From Pseudorasbora parva (lineage: Eukaryota > Chordata > Actinopteri > Cypriniformes > Gobionidae): a stretch of DNA of 64,000 nucleotides. The position numbers were made by a program, and so were the translations under genes. Numbering within the stretch: the first letter of the stretch is position 1; each line of letters starts with the position of its first letter. The DNA is taken from the NCBI RefSeq assembly GCF_024679245.1, contig NC_090174.1:43284188-43348187 (forward strand), written 5' to 3'. The notes beneath the pieces were generated by a model. That model was not told where the DNA came from and did no database searches. It worked only from the letters and a program-made list of their open reading frames with translations. Below are positions 51,227 through 63,551 of the stretch, in pieces.

Positions 51227-52078
51227 CAGGGCTCGACATTAAGCATGTCAATGTGGTTGTCCTTCGGACAAGTGAATCAGTCATTCACTTGTCTGAGTAA
51301 AACATTTGCTTTTAAAAAAAATACTTTAAATAATGTTATGAGATTTGTATTTTTGAATAAACACATAAGAAATGTTAAAAAGTATGTTTAAACATGAAAC
51401 TAAGCCTCCAGTAGGTGGCAACAGATGACCTTCTTAACGAGTGAGTCATTGAGTCGAAATTGTTGAGACAGTCGTTTACGAATAGGTTATTGAATCTTTG
51501 ATTCACCTGATTCATTTAAAACGCCAAATCATTCAGTAACACTGTTGCTGTGCCTGTGAGACACGTTATGGTTCTGTTGCTTGAATCTTTGTTTGGAACT
51601 ATTTTTGCTGTTGAAATAGAACAAAACGAGTCGATATTGCATCTAAAATGTAAGTGACTTTGCTAATTAATTGTTTATGGAACTGACGTATGAAATCAGT
51701 GTCATTTTTTCAGTTGTGATGGTATTCTGGAAAATAGCACTCTTGGCTGTGTAATGTTTAAATGTATCATTTGTTATAAATATAAAAACTTAAAGTTTCT
51801 CTGTGTGAGCAGTGCACATTTGTTTCGATTTCTCCAAGAGAGGCTGCGTGAGCGTCAATAGTGCGCATCCTTTTTAACGTCAGTTCATTATATATTAAAC
51901 TATTATCCACTATCGATCACTACTTAAACTAAATGAATGCAGAATAATTTTTGCATTTTGATGACTTGCTAGTTATTTTTTGTTTTTGTCCATTGGGCAA
52001 GTAAAATTCTCTTTCACTTGTCCCTTCAGAAAATCCACTTGTCCCGGACAAGCAGGCAAGTGTTAATGTCGAGCCCTG
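51227..52078. mobile_element. hAT-type element (CAGGGCTCGACATTAA ends)
   Basis: A perfect 16-bp inverted terminus CAGGGCTCGACATTAA lies at both ends. Flanks CATTACT (51220-51226) and CATTACC (52079-52085) match at 6 of 7. Subterminal 'acaagtgaa' and 'cacttgtcc' motifs repeat in both orientations. 852 bp, no transposase. A CTCF-like core lies at 51408-51422. Confidence 0.75.
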
Positions 52079-52085
52079 CATTACC

Positions 52086-53009
52086 AATCCTTTATAAAGT
52101 ATTTTAAACTGTGTTAATGAATTAGCATTTTTTCATTCATCAGGGAAGCTATTCCAAAGCTGAAATCCTTTATTTGATGGGCAGTTTCTTCTTAAACTGG
52201 TTCTACAATATGGTATATTAAACATGTGTCCCTCTAAGATCATAATTACTGTCTCTCAAGTTGAACATATTGCAAGGACTGAGGGAGGGAGTGTTGCCTT
52301 GCCTTATACACAAGTAAAGTAGTATACAAATCTACCATGTCATAGAATTTTTATTTTTTTCAACTGGGTAAACAAAGAATTCATTGCGGTATTATATGGA
52401 GAATGTGTAATTATTCTGATGGCCTATTTTGTAGTAGAAAAACTGGAGTAGTTCTAGATTTGTATTCTAGAATTTGTATTCCCCCAGATTTCTATTCCAT
52501 ATGTTAAATATGGGGGTGATGAGAGTACTGTACAATTTATAATGCACTTTTGTTAAAAATATATTGCAATTTATATAAAATTGCAATTGTTTTTAATATT
52601 TTCTTATAAACATTTTGTATATATGTCCATGCCATTTTATGATCTATAATTACTCTTAAGAATTTAATGTAATTAACTCTAATATATTATTATCAATTTT
52701 AAGTTTAATATCAATTGAACACGGGTGCGCATCCAAAAGTTAGTGCTAGTGTGAAAGCACTAAAAGAACAGTTCCAGTTACTGAGTTAATTTTTACTCAC
52801 CTATATATGATCATTTATTTGTACCTGTATGTGTGTGTCTGTATTGTAATATGATATTATAATGCATACAATTATTAAGTCTGGTTCTACCGTTAAAAAC
52901 AACCCTTTTATCCCATCACACACTAGAACAACATATTTTCTCTAAACAGATGATGGTATATCTATCATTAACAGCCAACAAACCAACTAATCAGTGACCT
53001 TGTGGCAGA
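52086..53009. other. anonymous sequence
   Basis: AT-rich; 52748-52760 'gtgtgaaagcac' may be another end of the GGTGCTTTCACAC family. No gene. Confidence 0.4.
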
Positions 53010-53420
53010 TTAATTTATCTTGGCAGTATTTACCCCAGCTTGTGCAAATACACCAGAGCTATTCCATAGCATCATCCTCAGTGAAATAAAAAAGACATGC
53101 AAAGCATGCGACTCCTGCCTCAACCAGCCCTCCACATTAGTATTCCCCATCTCAGAATGGCTAGGGTTGATGCATCTATTCATTTCAGTGTGGATGGCCC
53201 CTTTAAAGTGGTCAAAGGGAATAAGAGAACTGTAATAAACACCTTTATATTTATACAGCACAGCACTGCTTTTATTGTGCTATTCCTATTAGCCATTAAT
53301 TGCCAGGTTGCCTTGGTAACACACTTGGCACAGGGAACTAATGTAAAATTTATGTCAAGCGAGTGTGGCATTTCCTCCGCTCGTTCTCTGTTAGTGTAGT
53401 TGCACTCAGCTCAGGGATCA
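53010..53420. promoter_or_regulatory. candidate enhancer / conserved element with RFX X-box
   Basis: Repeat-free sequence rich in homeodomain-type cores (GATTAATTTAT, CATTAATTG). GTTGCCTTGGTAAC at 53307-53320 matches the RFX X-box (two half-sites with a 2-nt spacer). Frames open on both strands here have no family resemblance. Regulatory function is inferred from motif and complexity only. Confidence 0.35.
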
Positions 53421-54290
53421 GGGGTGCCATACTATGAAAATAGATCCATTGTGTAAGCTGTGCCAAGATACATTATTATTGTTGTTAAAAGGTAATTTAT
53501 AGCTCTGTTCACTGTGTACTTGATATATATATATATAATTTATTTATTTTTAATTTTTATTTTTTTACTGTCAGATATTGGATATTCAATTGCTCATTTC
53601 CTCTGTTTCTACATTTGGAGTGTTTGATTCGGAACCTGGTGCATTTTCTCCCTTGGGTTCATTTAGGAATATGTGAACACGCAACCACGCTCAGGTCTGC
53701 CCCAAAACAATTGCTCCGAGTGAACGAGGTGGCCTCAGTCCGATTCAAACAAACTCGGGTGCGGTTTGCTTGAGGTGTGAACGCAATCCAACCCAACGAA
53801 CCAAGTGGTATGATTTAAATAGCAATAGTGTCAGATTCTGTGAGAGAGCACATTACTTATCACAGTTGAAAGAAGCCTCGACAGTGTTTGCATGCGTCTC
53901 TTGACACAGTTACCCTCTAGGCATTGCTGGAAGATCCAGAGATTGCGTTTGAATTTGCTGCAGCATTAACACGAATGTAGTCTATAATTTAACAGCAGAA
54001 ATGACAGCTACATTCATATAGTGTTTGCGTGTGTCTTGACCGTTACAAACAAAGCAACAATAAGCTCATGGAACTCCAATATATCAATCAATATATCGGT
54101 AATCTGTCATATCCCAAAAAAGGCTTTACATGGTTTAAATATAACAGCATGAATGAGAGCATGTTGGAAATAAAAGCGCTGAATTTATTTCTCTCTCTGT
54201 TTATGCTCATCTCAAGTTGTGTTTAGCTGTTTAACTTGATGCTCCAGCATGGCCACCGTATGTAACTTTTAACAAGATCCATTCATTTAA
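53421..54290. other. repeat-family half and anonymous sequence
   Basis: 53620-53808 ('ccgattcaaacaaactcggg', 'gaggtgtgaacgcaatcc') is the other half of the GGTGCTTTCACAC family. The rest is unassigned. Confidence 0.4.
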
Positions 54291-54578
54291 AACTCCTTCA
54301 ATTATATTAACGTCTGCTATATAACATTTATATGAATTAACATCTAAGATATTACAGAGAATATACCAGCGCGTTACTTTCTCTTCACTCTTTAGTCTAT
54401 TAAACAACACAAACCTTTTAAAACTGTAGTTTTAAACTCCTTCAATTACATTAACGTCTGCTATATAACATTTATATGAATTAACATCTAAGATATTACA
54501 GAGAATATACCAGCGCGTTACTTTCTCTTCACTCTTTAGTCTATTAAACAACACAAACCTTTTAAAACTGTAGTTTAA
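54291..54578. repeat. 144-bp tandem duplication, nearly identical copies
   Basis: Unit 1 runs 54291-54434 and unit 2 54435-54578. They differ by one substitution (AATTATATT against AATTACATT) and slightly at the last bases. Contents are AT-rich, without ORF or motif. Confidence 0.9.
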
Positions 54579-54712
54579 AACAAATGCTTATATTTATGCT
54601 CATATTTATGATAAAAGTTGATAGACTCACCTGTCATTTATTTATGTTCTTCATTTGAAAACATTACTTTGTACATTTATTTTGTACAGGTATTATTTGC
54701 CTGCTGTCAATA

Positions 54713-55942
<1,230 letters not shown>

Positions 55943-55944
55943 TA

Positions 55945-56199
55945 TGTTATTGTTATAAATAAAGCATTTTAATACTTAACATTATAATGAGCTGCATAAC
56001 TGCACATTAATATTTAATGATACACAAATTATGCACTTGTGGCATTTTTTATTTTTTTATTTATTATTTAGACAGTCTAGAACTTTATTGGTTATTTGTA
56101 TTAACATAGTAAATAATTATCGTCTTTTTGTTATTGGCCATAATTTTAACATACAGTTGTTGTTTTTTATATATTAAAATTACACTTTTGTGTATGTAT
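55945..56199. other. anonymous AT-rich sequence
   Basis: Nothing recognised. Confidence 0.5.
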
Positions 56200-56445
56200 C
56201 TATGTACTTTTTTGAGGACACATTTGTACCCAGAAGTTATCTAAATCTTACAAAACCTCCATTTGAGGATGTCCTAATTTGTAAAAATAAAAAATAATTT
56301 TAATAAAGGTGTTTTTTTTACATTTATATTAAAAATGTAATAAAAAGAGTTTATTGTTAGGGCTAGGTTATATTATATTATATATGACTAACTGTATATA
56401 AAAACAGTAAAAGTCTATGGAATGTCCCTTTTTAGATAAATGCGT
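56200..56445. mobile_element. diverged copy of the GAGGACA element (see 4001)
   Basis: 'tttttgaggacacatttgta' at the left and 'ctatggaatgtcccttttt' at the right repeat the order of motifs in the element at 4001-4258. Inverted ends are eroded. Confidence 0.5.
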
Positions 56446-57066
56446 GCCTATGCATATGTTTTAGTGATTGGCCCTCTGCAGAGTTCTGTAACTAAGGAAA
56501 ATAATTGTCAGAGATATATATTTGCATATTTGCTGGAAGTCATTTGTGAAGCACTGCAATTTTCATAATGAAGGTAAATGGAATGTCACCACATTTAAAT
56601 AACAATTGTACCAGCCTTTTTTTTTACATTTCTTAATCAGCTCATCTGCTCCAACAGGACAGAAAGTCTTGTATCATTCAGAGTGGCCAATTAGTGGTCT
56701 TCATATCCTGCTGCAGCTCTTATTAGTCTGACAACATTTCAGACAGAGGGAGATCGAGGCAAGAAAATCTCAGGCTTGACTGTCAAAGCCTGCAGAGTTG
56801 AAGATCCAATAAATTTGGTAATTCATCAACATAGGACTACATGAATTAGATGAGCAATACTGTTTATAGAATAAGGCAAAGCAATAATCAAATCAATTCA
56901 TTTTTAGTTTATGGAATGCTGTTTTATGGGGCTGTAACATTTACATAAAATATTTACCTCAAACATTTTGGCTTTTGTAGATCTGAGCAAACAACATATT
57001 TCGGAGTTTTGAATGTCATTGATGTGGCGCATAATATGAGAGAACTTTCTCAAAGTGTTGTGCAAG

Positions 57067-57067
<1 letters not shown>
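56446..57067. other. anonymous sequence
   Basis: Complex around 56630-56800, no exon seen. Confidence 0.45.

Positions 57068-57162
<95 letters not shown>
57068..57162. repeat. (TA)n microsatellite
   Basis: About 47 TA units. Confidence 0.95.
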
Positions 57163-57164
<2 letters not shown>

Positions 57165-58502
57165 ATCAATGTCAACCTTGCTTGTATTTAAAAGAAGTGT
57201 AAGTGCAATAAGACGTGAAAGAGAACTTAGCTTCGGTTGTCAGAAGAGAACTCGCAAGCCTTAAAAACGCATGCAAATAATAATATTATTAATATTATAA
57301 ATACCACACAATCTGGAATAGAGATATGTGCAAAAGATCACTTCTGAAGTAAACTACGCCATATCATGTACATTGACCTCACTTATCAGAAGTTATCGCA
57401 CGCTGAACGCTGTTGGATATAGTGATGTATTAGAGGTAAAAAAAAAAAAATACTGTTCAGTTTCTTGCACAAACCAATCATTGCGTGTCTTAAGACATCA
57501 ATGTCTCGTCCTGAGCCACAGGGTTAAATATAGATTTGTGTGTGCATGTTTTTTATACTCTCATGTGTTATCATTCACATGCATTATATGACTAACAGAC
57601 GGCTAAAGTTAAAAATCTTCATTTGTGTTCTACTGAAGAAACAAAGCCACCTATATCTTGGATACCCTGGAGGTAAGCAGATAAACATCACATTTGAATT
57701 TTCGGCTGAACTATCCCTTTAAAGGCTGCCGGGCGATACGCCTAAGACTTTACTCTTAGAATAAAAAGGCTCTTTATAGTCTCATAAAGTAATTTGTGTT
57801 GTCATCTTAATGTTCCTGTAAAATGAGCAACATCCTTTCCTTGTAACTGTAACCACTTAATTTCTGAGTTAGCTCAGATACAACTCACAGTAGCACTCCG
57901 TCAAGCTAAACAAAGAGATTTTCAGCCTTTAGTAGCCAATTCAAGTCTCAAATAGCACCTTTCACCTCAGAGACATGGGCTAAAGAGGAACACAATAAAC
58001 TGTAAGGTTGCAATCCAAGACTCTGCCTTTAGAGTTTCAGTAACTCTACATGTTTGAGTCTCAGTCTGACGGCAATTAATCAAGGAGTGCCCAATCAGAT
58101 GTCCTCAAATCACAGCATCTCACACAGGTATTCAGCTGCCAATCAAAGGTGCCGTCATTAAAGGCTTCGTTATAAAATGGTGATGCCTTTTGAGATCAAA
58201 ACAGCTTTTTTAGAACGAGAAAGTGATAAAAGAGAAATGTTGTATATAATAGCCCCTAGAAGCAATTCAATAGTGTCAAAGACACAACAAAGGACTAAAA
58301 CAGACAAAGAGGTTAATGGAACAACGCTGGTCACTAGATTTGGCAGTGGAAAGAAAAATCCTAAAAAATGACATGTGGATCCCTAGAGGGATAAATGACT
58401 ACAAACTGGCAGGTCTGGACCAGAGCAATCTTATAAATTCCCAATCATCTTATAAATCTATAGGAAGAGCAGAATCGTTGAATAAATGGCAGTGCAATAT
58501 AA
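57163..58502. other. anonymous sequence with a MITE tail
   Basis: TGAACTATCCCTTTAAAGG at about 57706-57724 is the right end of the common MITE. 57830-58180 is complex and repeat-free. No gene. Confidence 0.4.

Positions 58503-58559
<57 letters not shown>
58503..58559. repeat. (ATTG)n tetranucleotide microsatellite
   Basis: About 14 perfect ATTG units. Confidence 0.95.
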
Positions 58560-58709
58560 CTTTTATTGACTTTTTTACATAAATACAGTAATTTATATCT
58601 TAATTTAATGCAATCAGCTTAGATTGGGTCTGTATATTATGATAAGCAATTACACATGTGTATCAGTTATTTAGATCTGTGCATACTGTTTGTCTTAAAG
58701 TGATAGCAG

Positions 58710-60319
58710 TAGGGCTGCACGATTTGGAAAAATGTCGATTATTCTGGTAAAATTGAGATTTGCGATTTTTTTGTATTTTTACAAATTAAAAGAGTGTGTA
58801 TATAAATTTTTGTGTGTACAGTACAGGCCAAAAGTTTGGACACATTACTATTTGTAATGTTTTTGAAAGAAGTTTCTTCTGCTCATCAAACCTGCATTTA
58901 TTTAACCTGTAATATTATGATATATTATTACAATTTAAAATAATTGGTTTTCAATTTATTATACTTTAAATTATCATTTATTTCTGTGATGCAAAGCTGA
59001 ATTTTCAGTATCATTCCTCCAGTCTTCAGTGTCACATGACCCTTCAGAAATCATTCTAATATGATGATTCATTTTCAAAGTTGAAAACAGTTCTGCTGCT
59101 TAATACTTTTTCATAACCTTTGATACTCCTTTATTATAATACTTTGATGAATAAAAAGTAAAAAATAAAAATAAATAATAATAACAAATGTTTTAAAAAT
59201 AACATACACAAACAAAAAACAATCTACACTACTGGTCAGTAATTTGGGGTCAGTCATTTTTTTCTTTCTTTTTTTGAAATAAATAAATAATTTTATTCAG
59301 CAAGGATGTGTTAAATTGATAAAAATTGATAGTAAAGGAGATTTATATTATTTGAAAATATGTTTTTATTTTGAATAAATGCAGTTCTTTTGAACCTTTT
59401 ATTCATCAAATATATTAGGGAGCAGAACTGTTTCCAACACTCATAATAAATCAGAATATTAGAATGATTTCTGAAGGATCATGTGATAGAATGGATGTCA
59501 CGTGACACTGAAGACTGGAGTAACAATCCTGAAAAAGCTTTGCATCACAGAAATAAATGATAATTTAAAGTATAATAAATTGAAAACCAAATATTTTAAA
59601 TGGTAATAATATATCACAATATTAAAAAAAAAAAAATCTTTATTTTTGATCAAATAAATGCAGGCTTGATGAGCAGAAAAAAACTTCTTTCAAAAACATT
59701 ACAAATAGTAATGTGTCCCAACTTTTGGCCTGTACTGTATATATTAATATCACTAATATGCACTCGAGCAAAAAGCCACAATCGCCTCAGAGAAATAAAC
59801 TTTTTTCAGGAAATCTGTAATGTGAAGCTAGCACAGTAGGCTCCATAAAAGGGAGATATAAGAAACACTATGATTAAACATGAAGACAATAAAAACGACT
59901 GCATCAAGACATGGTATATTTGAGTTCTTCAAGCCTTCTTGGGTATTTTCATTATAATAAAGTATGCAGTGATAATGCATTGTCTGCCTCATTCTGTGAA
60001 CAGAAACCACATCAGCTCACAAACACTCGACTGATGACATGAAGTGAGTTAAATACGTGTTATTAAACGTATCGTGTTACAACGCTTCTCATTACTAGTT
60101 TGTGAAGATGTTTGACGCGTGCTGCTCTTTCAAACGCATGTTATAAGCAACTCAAACTCGAAGTGCTTTCAGCAGCATTTCCTCCTAATCACAGAGCCAC
60201 TCTTCACTGACACGCTGGGCATATATTTATTTTATTAAAATCTCAGCCTTTGCGCTTTCATAATCGCACACAAGCCAAATTGCGATTGCGGTTCGATTTT
60301 GATTAATCGTGCAGCCCTA
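58710..60319. mobile_element. hAT-type element (TAGGGCTGCACGATT ends)
   Basis: Perfect 15-bp inverted ends TAGGGCTGCACGATT. The flanking 8-mers GATAGCAG (58702-58709) and AATAGCAG (60320-60327) differ at one position. The non-coding body is split by a Tc1-type MITE at 58819-59737. Confidence 0.85.
58819..59737. mobile_element. Tc1/mariner-type long inverted-repeat MITE
   Basis: Inserted at TA (58817-58818 and 59738-59739). Ends CAGTACAGGCCAAAAGTTTG and CAACTTTTGGCCTGTACTG pair. Inverted homology extends about 260 bp inwards on each side ('ctccagtcttcagtgtcac' against 'gtgacactgaagactggag'). The centre holds 'actggtcagtaatttggggt', a very common cyprinid sequence. Confidence 0.85.
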
Positions 60320-60682
60320 AATAGCAGCCTAATATACCTTCTGCAGTCTGTGTTATTAAAGTGGAAATGAAGCTAACAGTAAAGTCAGTAAAGTTAAAGT
60401 CAGTAAAGTTAACATTATTTAGTTAAAGGTGCACTATGTAGTATTTTTGCAGTAAAATATCCAAAAACCACTAGCTGTTACATGTATGCATGTCTTGTCT
60501 CTGTTAGTTTAGCCTGTGTTTCTCCCCTGTTTAGTTAATTAGTCATGTCAATCACCTGTGCCTTGTCTTTCACCTGCCCCTCGTTATCTTGTGTATTTAT
60601 TCCCTCAGTTTGCCCTTAGGGTTTGTCAGTACTCGTTCATGTATAGCTGTGTTGCATGTTTGCTATTAAAATCCATGTTTAT

Positions 60683-62717
60683 TAGTGATGGCCAAATGAA
60701 GCGTTTCAAAGCATTATTGCTTTCTGATACAATTGTGTCGAAAATGGTTCGTTACTCGAAGCTTCATTCAGATAGAAATTGCAGCACCATCTCCTGGTGA
60801 AGTAAATGTAATGCAACAAAGCTGACAACCATAAAATGCAAGTAGGCTTATGTTCACGCCCCGTTTATTACGGGTTTACCGGGGTTAGGCGATCGAAGCT
60901 GAAAGAGTGTTAGTGCTGTGAAACGCATTTATGTAGGTACATTTTACAGATACTGAGGAATTTCATGTGTTCACCTTGATAATAAAACATTAATGATGTG
61001 TGCGTGTATAATTATTTCTTTAGACAAGGACAGAAGATCAGACCAGCTTTAAAAAGCTGGAAACCATCACAGAAATTCTATTGGTTTCTATTAAAATACC
61101 AATAGGAACCGTTGGCTTTTACAATTTAAACCACTACAGATTTTTTTTTTCTTTGTGTGTGGGACATATTCCATTAGGATGTGATGCCCCCACCAATAGA
61201 ACCCAACACATATCAGAAGAGACCCGCAGAGACCACAATAATTCCCATTACAACCAATAAAATTCCCATGGAAACCATTAAATGCAATAGAATTTCAGTA
61301 AAAGAGTTTTTTTTTTTTTTTTTTTTTTATTTATTCATATATATTTTTAGCATGGCAGTATCATGTGTGAAAGCACATAAGAAATACAGCCGGCAGGTTT
61401 CAAACCTGTCAACACTGATTGGGCTGTGAAAGCAGTCAGGTGGTTCACTACAGGAGTGAAGCAGTTTGTTTGCTTCAGAAGGCATTTTCACGTGACTAGT
61501 GACGTAATGATACAAGCTCCGAAGCAGTGGTTCATTTCAAGGACCGTTCGAGTTTGAAGCAAGCTTCGGAGCATCGGTGTCAGACGTAGGGATGGCTCGA
61601 TACCACAATTTTGGCTTCGGTACGGTACCACAATCTAATACCGAAGTACCGATATTAAATCGATACCACAAGGTCTGATTTTAGCGCGGGTATATTGCAC
61701 GCGAATGAGAACAATTATGCAAGTTTTGAGTTTATAAAGTGGGAAATTACCACAAATGTTTATTAGTAAATTAATCAGCAAAGCTTATCACATCAAATCA
61801 GTCATTTGAAAACTTTCTTGTGAGAAATAATTTCAGCAAAAATCTCTCAAAATTAGCAAATTGCTTCTGGTTTCAAAAGACATCGCACTACACTAAAGCA
61901 ATCTGCATAATCCGATTCAACATTTCACGCTCGTCTCGGGATGGAGAACGGAAATCATTTGAACACGCAAGAGATTTTATAGCATTTCGTAATAAGTTAC
62001 AGGAGATATGAGCTCATACGACACACACACACACACACACACGCCTGTCACTTAGTCAGGCTCGCACATTACACATTAAGTTTCCTTAAACAGTCAAATA
62101 CACAGAATTATGTACAAATGTCCGTCTTTAGTGAGTATTCACATAAACGCAGGCGGTTGTGTCTAACGCGAATGTAAATAGTGCAATAGTACGCGTGCAA
62201 ATATAATGAGATCTAAATGTCATTGGTTGAAACGAACGCTGGAGATTGTGATATTCGATCTTATGTTAGGCTGTGTGTGTGCGTTGATCAGTGTAAAAAG
62301 AAAATAAATGTCTAAATGAGATGGTTTGTATGATTCACTGACCTGTCGATCTCTTAAGAAGTCTTAAAGTCAGGATAGTGACAGATGCTTCTTGGCTAGG
62401 TTTGATGGTTCTTCATCAGTTTTATAAGCAAAGTCATTACAAATGTCACTTCTACTCCTCTCTTTATTAATTCGTTTTGGGCATCTCGAGTGAGATTCGA
62501 CTGCTTTATCCATTTTGCCCGTCTATGTTGTTGTCATATTTGCCGGTTGTTTCGGGTCAGTTTGGGTAGCGCGCTGCCATCTAGCGGTGAACTTCGGAAA
62601 AGCAGCATATACCGAAATGTGCCAAATCATGATATCGTACCGTTTTAAATAAAATATATACCGGTATTTTTCCAGTACCGGTATACCGCGCATCCCTAGT
62701 CAGACGTAACATCACTA
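60683..62717. mobile_element. hAT-type MITE, third layer
   Basis: Ends TAGTGATGG and CATCACTA, with perfect 8-bp TSDs ATGTTTAT at 60675-60682 and 62718-62725 inside the LTR. Own length about 915 bp without the inner insertion. Contains 'gcaccatctcctggtgaa' and a run of T at 61307-61328. Confidence 0.85.
61587..62698. mobile_element. hAT-type element, innermost layer
   Basis: Ends TAGGGATGG and CATCCCTA, with perfect 8-bp TSDs GTCAGACG at 61579-61586 and 62699-62706. Subterminal 'ggtaccgg'-type palindromes. 1112 bp, no intact transposase. A CTCF-like site GCGCTGCCATCTAGCGG lies at 62571-62587. Confidence 0.9.
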
Positions 62718-63422
62718 ATGTTTATCGTTCTCCTTTGTCTCCGTGAGCTTATCTACGAGCACAGCCCGTAACACTAGGCCAGTGTTACATATTTTGTTCA
62801 CCTGAGTACTTATGATTGTAAACCAAATGTTTACAACTATTTGTAAATTGTAAGAAAATCGCTATTTTAACTAAGGACCGGAACGTGTCAGCATTGCATT
62901 TGAGCGAGTCGCCTGTCAATTGTGTCATATCTGCGTTACCCTCGGTTTTATTCTGCAGAAGCGCTTTTCTCTTAGCAGTGTGAACATGTCACAGCAGCGC
63001 CGAGCGAACACAAAGAGTAACGCCATAACATAATTTTATGTTACACTTAAATGTATCTAATATGACATACATAGCTGCTTTACCTTATAATCATGACCGG
63101 AAAAAGCGGAAGTGCTCGCGCCCGGCGTCTGTGTCTCGTCATAATAAAAGTCCCAGTACTCGCGAGCCGTGTGGTTGTATAACAATCACTCCAGCGGCCG
63201 TGCTCAGCTCCACAACACTCGGTCCTGCTCTGCTTTACACTACAGTAACGTTAATAATCACATCCATCAACATGATTTCTGCCCGAGTCCTATTTTCCAC
63301 CAGTTTTGAGGTGAAGACCACATGTCCCAAGATACTGCGCTCACACTTGGCGTCATCAAACTACATCTTTGTTTAGAAGAGGTGCCCTCCAGTGGACGGA
63401 AAGTTGCATAGTGCACCTTTAA

Positions 63423-63540
63423 TTTCCACTCCACATTAAAAATGATATCAAATATTATACATGTAGCCATTTGAAAGAAATAGGATTCTTTTGTTATAGC
63501 TTTTGTAGCAAGGGTGCTGCCATCTTTCAGTACTACAACT
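63423..63540. repeat. right flank shared with 48651-48765
   Basis: 'tttccactcc', 'tttgttatagcttttgtagc' and 'cagtactacaact' align with the segment at 48651-48765. See that entry. Confidence 0.55.
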
Positions 63541-63551
63541 TAGGTTTTTAT

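Larger units (their letters stand above)
60475..62773. mobile_element. solo LTR (Gypsy-like), second layer
   Basis: Starts (C)TGTTAC and ends GTAACA, flanked by CTAG on both sides (60471-60474 and 62774-62777). The LTR sequence (60475-60682 joined to about 62726-62773, roughly 255 bp) has the TC-rich body and ATTAAA poly(A) signal (60664-60669) of fish Gypsy LTRs. No internal retroviral-type genes are present. A short TSD plus TG...CA termini support the call. Confidence 0.65.
60423..63422. mobile_element. TTAA-target MITE, copy 2: outermost of a four-layer nest
   Basis: The left part 60423-60474 and right part 62774-63422 together make a 701-bp copy of the element at 483-1171 (TTAA at both ends, AGGTGCACTATG termini). 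They are separated by an LTR-type insertion. Confidence 0.85.
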
